A stretch of DNA of 64,000 bases from Gp6-AA40 sp035649635 (GTDB taxonomy: Bacteria; Acidobacteriota; Vicinamibacteria; Vicinamibacterales; UBA2999), in NCBI GenBank assembly GCA_035649635.1, contig DASRJE010000190.1:1-64000 (forward strand), read 5' to 3'. This document shows positions 15,747 to 23,802 of the stretch, piece after piece (the stretch's first letter is position 1; each line of letters begins with the position of its first letter). The notes under the pieces were generated by a model that was given only the letters and a program-made list of their open reading frames with translations, searched no databases and was not told where the DNA came from. The position numbers were made by a program, and so were the translations under genes.

Positions 15747-15764
15747 GTCCGGCTAAAGCCGGAC
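15747..15764. repeat. Intergenic hairpin, stem GTCCGGC
   Basis: GTCCGGCTAAAGCCGGAC is a perfect palindrome around a TAAA loop, placed just past the stop of the multicopper oxidase gene. It is one member of a dispersed family (20527, 23803, 25720, 29767, 40891, 46642, 52164, 53310). Confidence 0.8.
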
Positions 15765-15770
15765 ACGACG

Positions 15771-17252
15771 TCAGACCACGTCGACCCGCGCCATCATGCT
15801 GTGATCCTCGTGCTCGAGGTTATGGCAGTGCAGCAGGTAACGTCCGCGGTAACCGCTCCACCGGACGATCACGTCAACCTCTTCGCCATCTTCAATCGCG
15901 ACCGTGTCCTTCCAACCTATTTCCTGTCGTAAAGGCGCACCGCTGTTCCGCCGGAGGATCTGAAACGGAGCGAGATGGGTATGCACGGGATGCAGCATCG
16001 TCTGACCGAGGAATCCGCGATTGATGAAGCGCCAGATTTCGATGTCGCCCAGGCGAGGAGCAGCGTCAACGCGCGACGCGTCGAATGTCTGACCGTTGAT
16101 TACCCAATGAACGCCCGGAGGAACTGCGAGCGTCGGCTTTCCGCCGAATACGAACGTGCGAGTGCAGACGGCCTGAGATGGCGGCAACGACTCCACATCA
16201 GCGAGCCGGGCTGGTACGATGCTGTCGTCCCTCTCCCGGCGAACGACATCGAACCGCATGACGCGCTTGAGCGGACCGTCCCCGCGTCGGTTCTCGAGGA
16301 CGACCTTACTGCCGAGAGGGCAGCGCGAAAAGTCGATGACCACCTCGGCGCGCTCCGCCATTGCCAGCGGGATTGTCGATGACACCACTGGCGACGGCAG
16401 CAATCCCTGGTCGGTCGCAATCTGAATGATTGGCTGATGGGTGCTGAGCGCAAGCCGTATCGGCAGCGCGTTCGAGCCGTTGACGATGCGAAAGCGGTAC
16501 TTGCGGGCAGCCACCTCGAGAACCGGCCAGGGTGCGCCGTTGACGAGCATGACGCGGCCGGTGACGCCATGATGGCGCTGATGGTCGTACTCCAGTTCGC
16601 CGTCGGCGGTGAACGCGCGGTCCTGGAGTAGCAGCGGGATGTCGTAGCTGCCGTGGGGCAGTTGACCGTCGACCTCGTCCGCGTCCTTCAGCAGATAGAG
16701 TCCGGCAAGACCCATGTACAGGTTGTGGCCTGCGCCGTGACTGCTGTGATCGTGATACCAGAGCGTCGCTGCGCGCCCGGTGTTGTCGTACTGGCAGCGC
16801 CGGCTCTCGCCAGGCGCCACTGTATCGGTCGGGAAGCCATCTGACTCGGGCCGCGTGACACCGCCGTGCAGGTGGGCGACTGTCGGCACGTCAAGGCGGT
16901 TCGTGTAGGTCACGACCGTCGACCTGCCACGGCGCGCTTCGATCGTCGGGCCCGGGAAGCTGCCGTTATACCCCCAGATGCGCGTACGGATTCCTGGCAG
17001 GATTTCCGCGGACACTTCTTTCTGCACGATCTCGCAGTAATCCGTCGTCGCGTCGCGACGCACGGGCGACAACACGTCGGGAATTGGCAGCGGACGTCGA
17101 AACTCGGGAACGTGGTGATGCGACGAAGGCGCGTGCGCGCCGAGCATCCGCGGACTCGTCAACGGCAGCAGAGCGACGGAGCCTGCTGCGAGGAATTGAC
17201 GCCGGGTCCACGAGGACTTCGGTGGCAAAGACTGGTCTTTGGAACGATTCAC
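15771..17252 (-). CDS. Tat-exported multicopper oxidase (CotA/bilirubin-oxidase type)
   Basis: This protein of about 493 aa begins with a Tat signal (SWTRRQFLAAGSVALLPL). All copper-ligand blocks are present: HLHGG and WYHDHSSHGAG in the N-terminal cupredoxin, and HPVHTHLAPF and HCHNLEHEDHSMM in the C-terminal one. The enzyme should oxidise a phenolic, bilirubin-like or metal substrate and reduce oxygen to water in the periplasm. The start is uncertain because two in-frame GTG codons (17252 and 17288) lie inside the tandem repeat at 17246-17394. 17252 gives the more usual signal length. There is no obvious operon partner. Confidence 0.9.
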   Translation of the reverse strand: MNRSKDQSLPPKSSWTRRQFLAAGSVALLPLTSPRMLGAHAPSSHHHVPEFRRPLPIPDVLSPVRRDATTDYCEIVQKEVSAEILPGIRTRIWGYNGSFPGPTIEARRGRSTVVTYTNRLDVPTVAHLHGGVTRPESDGFPTDTVAPGESRRCQYDNTGRAATLWYHDHSSHGAGHNLYMGLAGLYLLKDADEVDGQLPHGSYDIPLLLQDRAFTADGELEYDHQRHHGVTGRVMLVNGAPWPVLEVAARKYRFRIVNGSNALPIRLALSTHQPIIQIATDQGLLPSPVVSSTIPLAMAERAEVVIDFSRCPLGSKVVLENRRGDGPLKRVMRFDVVRRERDDSIVPARLADVESLPPSQAVCTRTFVFGGKPTLAVPPGVHWVINGQTFDASRVDAAPRLGDIEIWRFINRGFLGQTMLHPVHTHLAPFQILRRNSGAPLRQEIGWKDTVAIEDGEEVDVIVRWSGYRGRYLLHCHNLEHEDHSMMARVDVV

Positions 17253-17394
17253 TGCCTGACACCGTGGCGCCACCAGGACGCCCTTCACGATTCACTGCCT
17301 GACGCCGTGGCGCCACCAGGACGCCAATTCACGATTCACTGCCTGACACCGGGGGGACGCCAGTTGCTGCCTGACACCGGGGGGACGCCAGTTG
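17246..17394. repeat. Tandem repeat array between two genes
   Basis: Units of 43-44 bp beginning GATTCACTGCCTGACRCC occur twice in full and are followed by two shortened ~30-bp units ending GGGGGGACGCCAGTTG. The array supplies possible start codons for the multicopper oxidase and also encodes the C-terminal end of the gene at 17292-17876. Confidence 0.8.
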
Positions 17395-17876
17395 CGAGCG
17401 TGTTCGTCCTGATACTCGACGACGGTTCCCGAACGCGCCTCTAGGGTGAGGAGCGTGGAGCGTACGACGTTCTTGCCAAGCTCCAGGACGGCGACCTGAT
17501 CGACACCACGGTCATCCCTGTACACCACGGTGAGGTAGTGCTCGCGCTTCGTCATCGTGAACGCCAACGCCCCAAGCGGACCGAGGAGGGCAGTGGTGCC
17601 GGTCGCGGCCGCGACGCGGCGACGAACCTTCTGGCCGAACTCCAGATCGTGAATAGAGGAGTACTGAACTCGCAGCACGGAACTTCCGTCGACGACAAGG
17701 ACGAGCGCCTGAGGATCGCTGAGATCGAGATGGCCTTCGACGCGAGTCTGGGAGTCGTTGAACAGCGCGAGGGTTCCCCCGGCGTAAGCCGCTTTATGCC
17801 CATCGAGCGCCGACACATCAGAAACTGCGGCGAACACCATCGTGAGGATCAACGCAAGTGGCAACAGACGTGTCAT
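17292..17876 (-). CDS. Secreted protein of unknown function with repeat-encoded tail
   Basis: The ATG at 17876, preceded by GGGGAG, gives 194 residues with a signal peptide (MTRLLPLALILTMVFAAVSD). The mature part contains a membrane-like segment AATGTTALLGPLGALAF and a beta-rich region ending TLEARSGTVVEYQDEHA. The last 30 or so residues (PRCQAVNRELASWW-like) come from the tandem repeat and are probably not functional. The start overlaps the stop of the glycosyltransferase gene by 4 bp (ATGA), which makes it the third gene of the TetR operon. No family was recognised. Confidence 0.7.
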   Translation of the reverse strand: MTRLLPLALILTMVFAAVSDVSALDGHKAAYAGGTLALFNDSQTRVEGHLDLSDPQALVLVVDGSSVLRVQYSSIHDLEFGQKVRRRVAAATGTTALLGPLGALAFTMTKREHYLTVVYRDDRGVDQVAVLELGKNVVRSTLLTLEARSGTVVEYQDEHARNWRPPGVRQQLASPRCQAVNRELASWWRHGVRQ

Positions 17877-19147
17877 GAGGCTCTCCCCTGAATATCCGGG
17901 ATGTCTTCGAGCTCGCGAATCAACGCGTCGCTCCGTGCGTCGCGGCACACGGTTTGCCCCAACCGTCGTGCGGCGATGCGATACGAGTCGTCCCGCAGAA
18001 TTCGCCTGACCGCGTCCGCGATGGCTGCTGATCCGGCACTCCGCTTCAACGCGAGCCCCGCTCCCCGCGCGTCCACGCGCGCGGCGGTGTCTGCCTGATC
18101 GCGGCCGTGCGGCAGCACGACCATCGGCACCCCGGCAGCCAGTGCTTTGATGACCGTGCCGTGGCCGCCGTGGGTCACGACGAGAGCCGCGTGCTGAAGT
18201 ACCTGACGATGCGGCGCAGACCGCACGATAGTGACGTTTGCTCGCGCGTGCAGAGCCGAGGAATCGAGGGCCGGACCGGTCGTCACAACGGCTTGCACGG
18301 GCAACGTGCCCAGCGCGTCGATCACACGCTGGAGAGAAGCGATCTGGTCCTGATACGTGGACGACATCGCGACCAGCACCAGCGGATTCGGACCGCGCGG
18401 CGGCGTCCACGAGGTGTCTTCAGCCCATGTCGGGTCATCAAGGACGGGGCCCACATACCGCACATTTGGCGGGGGGGTCCATGGAAAATCGAAATCCGCT
18501 GAGGTCTGCACGAGTTGACGCCGCGCGCCGCGCAGCTGGTCGAAAGCGTGGGCAACCGGCGAGAGGCCGTACGCCCTTCGCAGGGCATTGAGCGTCGTCA
18601 GGCCGCTATCCCACAAGCGCTCGGCGAGGAGGTTCAGACTGCGGTCGCGCCATCGGCCGATGAACGTTCGTGCAGGTCTCAGGCCCATGCCGAAGGGCGT
18701 TATTCCCTCCGCCGGCAACGGATAGATCGTGGTGAACAGGACATCGAACGGCACGCCTGCTTTTTCGGCGGCGATCATTGCGCCCACGCAGAACATCGAG
18801 CAGACCACGAGGTCGGGAGATGTCTCGATGGCGGCGCTGACGTCACGTGCGTAACGCTCCGCCGGCCCCACGATCAGCGTCTCGTTCAGCCGGTGGACGA
18901 GCTGCCACGGGTATTTGCACTCCCAATCGCGGCTCGGATCGTTGCCCGGTTTTCGATCCGGCCGGTTTGGTGCGTGCTCCCAGCGACGGAAGACAGCACC
19001 AGAGGAACGCACGTCGAGTGCGATGGAGTCCTCGGCCAGGATCGTGACCGAATGGCCGCGACCAACGAGCCGACGCGCCGCACTCACCTCGGGTGGGACG
19101 TTTCCGCCGCCGTCGACGAGCGCGAAGAGATAGTTGTGGTGGTTCAC
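17873..19147 (-). CDS. GT1 (UGT/MGT-like) glycosyltransferase
   Basis: The 424-aa protein has the two-Rossmann GT-B layout. LFALVDGGGNVPPEVSAARR is the N-terminal acceptor-side motif, and VVTHGGHGTVIKALAAGVPM with LPHGRDQADTA is the sugar-nucleotide-binding signature of MGT/UGT enzymes. These enzymes glycosylate small molecules such as macrolides, flavonoids or sterols. The GTG at 19147 is preferred because AGGAGG lies five bases upstream. It overlaps the TetR stop (GTGA) and the downstream gene start (ATGA). Control by the adjacent TetR suggests induction by a xenobiotic or natural product. The acceptor is unknown. Confidence 0.88.
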   Translation of the reverse strand: MNHHNYLFALVDGGGNVPPEVSAARRLVGRGHSVTILAEDSIALDVRSSGAVFRRWEHAPNRPDRKPGNDPSRDWECKYPWQLVHRLNETLIVGPAERYARDVSAAIETSPDLVVCSMFCVGAMIAAEKAGVPFDVLFTTIYPLPAEGITPFGMGLRPARTFIGRWRDRSLNLLAERLWDSGLTTLNALRRAYGLSPVAHAFDQLRGARRQLVQTSADFDFPWTPPPNVRYVGPVLDDPTWAEDTSWTPPRGPNPLVLVAMSSTYQDQIASLQRVIDALGTLPVQAVVTTGPALDSSALHARANVTIVRSAPHRQVLQHAALVVTHGGHGTVIKALAAGVPMVVLPHGRDQADTAARVDARGAGLALKRSAGSAAIADAVRRILRDDSYRIAARRLGQTVCRDARSDALIRELEDIPDIQGRAS

Positions 19148-19779
19148 GGCTTCCTCCTGCGCGAGCGCCGGCGAGGTGTCCGGTCGGATATGCGATCGAG
19201 GGCTCCATTTGCGAGATCCAGCATGATGCGCTCTGTCGTTTCGCGACTGAGCCGCAGGTCTCGACGCAGGAGTTTCCACGTGTACACATCCGTCGCTGCG
19301 TGGAGCGCGTGAATCGCATGGCGCCGGGCGCTGTGCCTCGTTGGAAGGCGTTCCGAGAAAATGTGCTCGAGCCACACCTGGTGACTCGCGCGCGCGCCCT
19401 CGAGCATAGCGGCCAGGGAGCCAAGCCGTTCGGCCGCGGCCGCCCAGCGCGCGTTGGCGTCGCCAAGGCGTTCGTACTCGCCAACCAGGATGCTGATGGC
19501 GCCGGTCAGGTCGCCGGGCATCGCGCGGGCGCGCGCATCAATGGTTTGTCGCGACAGGAGCTCGGCAGCGGCCACGGCGACCTTTTCCTTTGATGCGAAA
19601 TGATTGAGGACCGTCTGGTGCGAGACATCAGCTGCTTCGGCGATGGCCGCGAGCGTGATGTCCTCGTAGGCCTGCTCGAGCGCGAGCGCCAACGCCGCCT
19701 GCACGATCCGGTCGCGAGTGGCGACCATCCCTTCGGCCCTGGCCACCATCGTGTAGCCCTGTCGTCTCGACGATTTCAT
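19144..19779 (-). CDS. TetR/AcrR-family transcriptional regulator
   Basis: This 211-aa protein has the TetR helix-turn-helix TLAAIAEAADVSHQTVLNHF with the usual FASKEKV after it, and a variable C-terminal ligand domain. It leads the operon TetR-glycosyltransferase-secreted protein, with 4-bp overlaps at both junctions. A 12-bp inverted repeat overlapping its promoter and start codon (19773-19824) is the likely autoregulatory operator. The ATG at 19779 lies inside that repeat. A second ATG at 19749 would make a slightly shorter protein. The inducing ligand is unknown. Confidence 0.88.
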   Translation of the reverse strand: MKSSRRQGYTMVARAEGMVATRDRIVQAALALALEQAYEDITLAAIAEAADVSHQTVLNHFASKEKVAVAAAELLSRQTIDARARAMPGDLTGAISILVGEYERLGDANARWAAAAERLGSLAAMLEGARASHQVWLEHIFSERLPTRHSARRHAIHALHAATDVYTWKLLRRDLRLSRETTERIMLDLANGALDRISDRTPRRRSRRRKP

Positions 19780-19824
19780 TTGACCATCATTACAACGAAA
19801 ATTTGAGTGGCAGTCAAATGAAAT
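19773..19824 (-). promoter_or_regulatory. Promoter and inverted-repeat operator of the TetR operon
   Basis: On the minus strand TTGACT (19812-19817) and TGTAAT (19789-19794) are spaced by 17 bp. The 12-bp arms ATTTCATTTGAC (19773-19784) and GTCAAATGAAAT (19813-19824) are perfect inverted copies 28 bp apart. One arm covers the -35 box, the other the start codon. The transcript would begin only a few bases before the ATG. Confidence 0.75.
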
Positions 19825-20005
19825 AGTCCTCGAGCTCAGCTGCAGTGGTTCGAGCCGGCAGATGAACACAGCAGCCGTTCGATGAAGGACACACACCCAG
19901 TTTGAACATCAACGAGGTTCAGTAGCAGGCGAGCACGAAGAAGGGCGTTGTGAAGACACCGCCAGGTTCGCGAGAATAGGTCTCAGCGCGCTGGTGACGC
20001 ACTGC

Positions 20006-20515
20006 ATGTTCGATGTGTCAGCCATCCAGGGCCTGTATCGATACAACACGTGGGCCAACCGCCGGGTGTTCGACGCCGTCTCCACCCTGGGTCAACAAGA
20101 GTTCACCAAGGATCTCGGCAGCAGCTATCCCTCTGTCCGCGACACGCTGGTGCACATCGTGTGGGGCGAGTGGGTTTGGCTACAGCGCTGGCAAGGTGCC
20201 TCGCCACGGGTCGTCTCTGAGCCCGGTGACTTTCCGACCTGCAACGCCGTGAGGGCACGCTGGTCCGAGGTCGAACGTGAGCAACGTGTGTTCCTCGGTG
20301 CTGTGACTCGCGAACAGCTCCTGTCAGTCGTGCGTTACGTGAACCGCAAGGGTGAGACGTGGGAATATCCGCTATGGCGGCAGATGTGCCACGTGGTGAA
20401 TCATTCCACTTACCACCGAGGACAACTGGCCACGCTGCTTCGCCAGCTCGGCGCACAACCAGTTTCGACCGACCTGCTCGTCTTCGACGATGAGCAGACG
20501 TCGAGCGGCGCTTGA
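20006..20515 (+). CDS. DinB-family protein
   Basis: The 169-aa protein starts MFDVSAIQGLYRYNTWANRR, the usual DinB/YfiT opening. It has metal-ligand histidines in RDTLVHIVWGEW (around residue 47) and in CHVVNHSTYHRGQLATLLRQ (around residue 130). These are four-helix-bundle, putative metal-dependent enzymes, some acting as thiol transferases. The ATG at 20006 is chosen over the upstream GTG (19994) because it gives the family N-terminus. It is divergent from the TetR operon, and the 226-bp gap between them holds the TetR control region. The substrate is unknown. Confidence 0.88.
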   Translation: MFDVSAIQGLYRYNTWANRRVFDAVSTLGQQEFTKDLGSSYPSVRDTLVHIVWGEWVWLQRWQGASPRVVSEPGDFPTCNAVRARWSEVEREQRVFLGAVTREQLLSVVRYVNRKGETWEYPLWRQMCHVVNHSTYHRGQLATLLRQLGAQPVSTDLLVFDDEQTSSGA

Positions 20516-20526
20516 CCGACGAGCGG

Positions 20527-20544
20527 GTCCGGCTAAAGCCGGAT
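20527..20544. repeat. Intergenic hairpin, stem GTCCGGC
   Basis: GTCCGGCTAAAGCCGGAT lies between two convergent gene ends (DinB stop and MBL stop), followed by ACTAC. It may serve as a bidirectional terminator-like structure. Confidence 0.75.
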
Positions 20545-20545
20545 A

Positions 20546-21475
20546 CTACTTGGTCGTCGTCTTCGCCATCTCCTCGTAGTAGCCCTTCAAGCCGCCCTTG
20601 AATGCGACGGTACTGACTGTGTGATCCCACCCGAGATCGGCGAGCTTCAGCTGATCGAACACCTGCTCCAGCGGCACGCCCTTGCGCACGAGCTCCGCCA
20701 TCCGCTGGTTCAGCGTCACCAGCTTCTGCCGGTCGGAACGGATCCGCTCCTTGGTGAGCAACGGTCCGTGACCGGGAATGACAGTGTCGAAGTCGAGCGC
20801 AAGGATCTTGTCCAGCACGGTGACCCATTCAACGGCGCTGGCGCCGTTGTTGTAATCCATCACCGGCATTCCCTCGGTGATCAGATCGCCGGTGTGGATC
20901 ACCTTGAGATCCGGGAAGTAGATGACGGCATCGCCGTTGGTGTGGCCGCGGCCGAAGTAGTAGGCGCGCACCTCCACGTTGCCAAGAAAGACCGACGCTT
21001 GATCGTTGAACGTCACGCGCGGAGCGCCCGGCTGCTTGTTGCGCAAAAAGTTCTCGCGCACGTTGCGGTGCGCGATGATCTCCGTCATGTTGATGAACGT
21101 CGCATCGCCACCGGCATGGTCGGTGTGATGGTGCGTGTTGAGGAGGTACTTGATCGGCTGTGAGCTGACGCTCTTCACCTTCTCCAGGACGTCCGCCACG
21201 TTGTTCTGATACTTGTCGTCCACCAGGATCAGCCCTTCAGGTGTCACGCGAACGGCGACGTCCCCCGCCTCGTGCAGCAGCCCATCGTCGCCATACCCAC
21301 CGCCGCAGCCGTTCGGCGCGCACGGATTGAAGGGGCCGCGAATCAGATAGAGGCCGTCCTTGACCTTCTCGATCTGCATCGGCTTGGCGGGTTTTGTTTG
21401 CTGCGCCGATACCACGACGGCAACCGCCATCGCGGCAATCGATCCAGCGAGGAGAGCAAGACGGGCGCGACGCAT
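20546..21475 (-). CDS. Secreted metallo-beta-lactamase-fold hydrolase
   Basis: The 309-aa protein has a signal peptide (RLALLAGSIAAMAVAVVVSA) and the full MBL zinc motif NTHHHTDHAGGD, with later ligands in GRGHTNGDAVIYF, HTGDL and IPGHGPLL. It resembles the SoxH/quinoprotein-relay-like group of periplasmic MBL proteins rather than a true antibiotic-degrading enzyme. The ATG at 21475 is preceded by GGAGGAAG. A Cys-rich insertion, PCAPNGCGGGYGDDG, near residue 50 is unusual. Substrate unknown. Confidence 0.88.
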   Translation of the reverse strand: MRRARLALLAGSIAAMAVAVVVSAQQTKPAKPMQIEKVKDGLYLIRGPFNPCAPNGCGGGYGDDGLLHEAGDVAVRVTPEGLILVDDKYQNNVADVLEKVKSVSSQPIKYLLNTHHHTDHAGGDATFINMTEIIAHRNVRENFLRNKQPGAPRVTFNDQASVFLGNVEVRAYYFGRGHTNGDAVIYFPDLKVIHTGDLITEGMPVMDYNNGASAVEWVTVLDKILALDFDTVIPGHGPLLTKERIRSDRQKLVTLNQRMAELVRKGVPLEQVFDQLKLADLGWDHTVSTVAFKGGLKGYYEEMAKTTTK

Positions 21476-21791
21476 CGATTCTTCCTCCGCGGCGACGGTA
21501 TGCCCGTCGAGTCGGCGTGTCAAATTGCCCGAGCCGCGGGATGTCAAAGCGAGCCGCGGGATAGTGGTAACCAGAATCTCCCCGGCGTCGCATCCCTTGC
21601 GTCGTCTCGATTCCACCGCACGCACAGTGAGAGGCGTCCAGCTCAGCAGCCATCCGTTCGTCTTCGCGCCGGCAGCCGTTGTACTGAGCGATAGGCGTTG
21701 TTTTCGGAGCGACGATTCGCGCGCGGCGGGCGCCGCCCGCCCCGGCGGAGCAGCAATCCCGTGCGCCCGTAGCATCAACCAGGAGAAGGCG
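21476..21791. other. Divergent intergenic region with a 13-bp direct repeat
   Basis: This 316-bp gap separates the MBL gene and the divergent TPR-like gene. CGAGCCGCGGGAT occurs at 21530-21542 and again at 21550-21562, exactly 20 bp apart, each with a CCGCGG core. It could be an operator pair; no regulator is encoded beside it. Nothing else was recognised. Confidence 0.45.
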
Positions 21792-23084
21792 ATGGCGAAG
21801 GAAGAGAGCTACCCGAAGAAGTACTGGTGGGTTGTTGTCGTCGCCGTCCCGATCGCTGTCGCTCTTCTCGCAGCGGTGCCCGCCCTGCTGAAGTCGTCCG
21901 GCGGTTCTGGCGGTGGGCTCGTCACGACCATCACCGGCGACAACGCGACCGTCAACTACGACTACTCGACGCACAACACATTCGTCACCAACGTGGCGGT
22001 CATCGCGCGGGAGTACGAAGCGCAAACTGGCCGGCCGCTGGACGACGACCTGAAACGACAAATCGAGCAGGCGGTCAGCGCCGCGCTCAAGAACGATCAT
22101 GGCGAGAGCATTCGTCTCTTCGAACAGATCGCCGCGTCGGTGCCTGTGCCCGCTGTCTACAACAACCTGGGCGTCGAGTACAACAAAGTGCAGAACGTGG
22201 CCGCGTCGCAGAAGGCGTTTGAAACGGCGAAGGCAAAGATCGATGAGGCGAAGACGGCGACAGCGGCGAAGAATCCCCCGCTCACAGCGGCTGACCTGCG
22301 AGCACCGTCCGTCTCCGGTCCGGGTATTCGGCCCGAGTCGAGCTCTGTCCCTGCCATGGTGATCGAGCCACTAAGCTCTCCATACATGGCCCCCGGCGAG
22401 ATTCACGTCGTCGAGCACGGCACGGCTACCGGCGGCTCATATAAGGTGAAGTATCAGCCAACGCCAGGCACGCCGGTCGTCATGGATGCGGGCTCGTACG
22501 ACATCCTCCTCAAGTCAGCCGACAACCGGGGTGCCGGATTCATCGTCGCGTCGAACGTGCAGATCAAAGAGGGCTCGCTGACGCGAGTGAACCCCAATGC
22601 GTTCGTCGGCGGAATCGCCGTCGAGCCGCTCGCGCGGAAAGGCTTCCCGACGATTAAAGAACTACAAGTGATCGATCGCGCGTCTGGTGACAAACGGTTG
22701 CTCGCCCAGTCAACCGACAAACTGGGTGTCACGTTGCCGCTGGCCCCTGGGTCGTACGACATCGTTTGCTCGACCAGCGACGACCAGATCGTCATCGTTG
22801 CCGAGAACGTTCAGATCAAGGCGGGTGCGATCACCAGAATCGACACCGGGAATCAGCTTGCCGTGATCGTCGTGCACACGCCAAAAATCCGTACCGAGTT
22901 GAAAGCCGTTTACGCGCTCCAGGCAGGCACCACTCGCATTGCCAGCAAGGTTGACGCATTCGATAAGCCGTTGCTCGTCGCAGCGGGCCAGTCATACGAC
23001 GTCGCGCTCGAGCAGGCGGCCGGTTTGACGCACCTTCGAAAGGCGCTTGTGCCCAAGCCTGGCGAGCTGGTCGATATTCAATAG
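21792..23084 (+). CDS. Membrane-anchored protein with repeated beta domains (unknown function)
   Basis: The 430-aa protein starts MAKEESYPKKYWW and has one membrane helix at about residues 11-33. A helical TPR-like segment follows (PAVYNNLGVEYNKVQNVAAS, around residue 120). The C-terminal half contains two or three similar beta units, recognisable by SYDILL/SYDIVC, ASNVQIKEGSLTRVN and AENVQIKAGAITRID, reminiscent of PEGA-type surface domains. AGGAG precedes the ATG. It is probably exported with the bulk in the periplasm. It is not assignable to a named family. Confidence 0.7.
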   Translation: MAKEESYPKKYWWVVVVAVPIAVALLAAVPALLKSSGGSGGGLVTTITGDNATVNYDYSTHNTFVTNVAVIAREYEAQTGRPLDDDLKRQIEQAVSAALKNDHGESIRLFEQIAASVPVPAVYNNLGVEYNKVQNVAASQKAFETAKAKIDEAKTATAAKNPPLTAADLRAPSVSGPGIRPESSSVPAMVIEPLSSPYMAPGEIHVVEHGTATGGSYKVKYQPTPGTPVVMDAGSYDILLKSADNRGAGFIVASNVQIKEGSLTRVNPNAFVGGIAVEPLARKGFPTIKELQVIDRASGDKRLLAQSTDKLGVTLPLAPGSYDIVCSTSDDQIVIVAENVQIKAGAITRIDTGNQLAVIVVHTPKIRTELKAVYALQAGTTRIASKVDAFDKPLLVAAGQSYDVALEQAAGLTHLRKALVPKPGELVDIQ

Positions 23085-23163
23085 ACAGGCACGGAGGCCG
23101 CGGCCTCGGTTAACCTCTACGCCCCCGCGTGAATGGCCGGGTCCTGAGCCCGGTCATATCCGC

Positions 23164-23169
23164 TATAAT
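23164..23169 (+). promoter_or_regulatory. -10 box of the riboswitch-controlled transcript
   Basis: A perfect TATAAT lies nine bases before the P1 stem of the leader, so transcription should start at the first riboswitch bases. No good -35 box was seen. Confidence 0.5.
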
Positions 23170-23177
23170 CAGCGGCG

Positions 23178-23263
23178 ACATCCAGAGCGGCTCGCCCGAC
23201 GCGGCGAGTCCCGGCAACCTGCCTGGACCGGCAAGGTGCCAACGCGCAATCCCGCGCGGATGT
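23178..23263 (+). ncRNA. Putative SAM-I/IV-clan riboswitch aptamer
   Basis: P1 pairs ACATCC (23178-23183) with GGATGT (23258-23263). The conserved AGAG follows, then a P2 helix CTCGCC/GGCGAG (23191-23196 and 23203-23208), the SAM core CCCGGCAACC (about 23210-23219), P3 TGCC/GGCA, the core AAGGTGCCAA, and P4 CGCGC/CGCGC. The two core strings are diagnostic of SAM-I and SAM-IV aptamers. P2 is short and lacks an evident kink-turn, which favours the SAM-IV or I/IV-variant group. Expected ligand: S-adenosylmethionine. Confidence 0.72.
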
Positions 23264-23264
23264 G

Positions 23265-23339
23265 GTCGCCCGACGCGACAACAAAAGGTCCCGCCGAGTC
23301 AGCTCGGTCGTCTGGTTGTCTTCTCACAGGCAGGAGACA
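23265..23339 (+). promoter_or_regulatory. Expression platform with an RBS-sequestering hairpin
   Basis: TGTCTTCT (23317-23324) can pair with AGGAGACA (23332-23339), burying the Shine-Dalgarno AGGAG. The competing pair GACAAC (23277-23282) with GTTGTC (23315-23320) would free it. GACAAC is in turn partly covered by the hairpin GTCGC/GCGAC (23265-23279). This is the layout of a translational switch. Confidence 0.55.
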
Positions 23340-23341
23340 CC

Positions 23342-23689
23342 ATGAGCGATAGCGTCACCCCTGAGCCACTGCGCAACATCCCGGTTCAGATCGTCGTCGA
23401 CGGGATCGAGATCGCGGGCGAGATTCTGTTCGCGCAGTTCAACGATATGTCGGTCGTCATCCACTCGCCAGTGTCGGGCTTCGGCACGGGGCTCCACGTC
23501 CCCTGGTTTAGAAATGGCTACCCGCAATTCGCGCTCGCGACTCACGCCGGGCTCACTGAACGTGGGACGCGCGAGGCCAAGTGGCTGCTCAAGGAGCTTT
23601 ACGACTACTCGCAGGGACGACGATCGGGGTGGGGTATTTCGCGGGTGAACGCGGACGGGCGGTGGACCAAGATTGCTCACGACTTTTGA
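23342..23689 (+). CDS. Hypothetical protein under a putative SAM riboswitch
   Basis: The 115-aa soluble protein starts MSDSVTPEPLRNIPVQIVVD and ends NADGRWTKIAHDF. It has no signal peptide, helix-turn-helix or metal motif. A beta-rich N-terminal half (VDGIEIAGEILFAQFNDMSV) precedes a helical segment (REAKWLLKELYDYSQGRR). AGGAG lies six bases before the ATG. SAM-clan riboswitches usually govern methionine, SAM or sulfur genes, so a link to that metabolism is inferred. No family was recognised. Confidence 0.75.
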   Translation: MSDSVTPEPLRNIPVQIVVDGIEIAGEILFAQFNDMSVVIHSPVSGFGTGLHVPWFRNGYPQFALATHAGLTERGTREAKWLLKELYDYSQGRRSGWGISRVNADGRWTKIAHDF

Positions 23690-23802
23690 AATCGCGCCCA
23701 AAACACGGCGAAAACGAGGCGAATGACCTGCGCTGTCACGGGTGTCATCTAGCCTGCGATCAGGGTAGGTGGGTCGAGCGCTTTGTCCGAACGCCGTAGA
23801 GT

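Noticed and set aside
21360..21791. An N-terminal extension of the gene at 21792
   Set aside because: The extension overlaps the divergent MBL gene, is Arg/Ser-rich and lacks an RBS, whereas ATG 21792 has AGGAG and starts right before the membrane helix.
23129..23341. An N-terminal extension of the 115-aa gene through its leader
   Set aside because: This DNA folds as a SAM-type aptamer and contains the -10 box, so it is untranslated leader. ATG 23342 has a proper Shine-Dalgarno.
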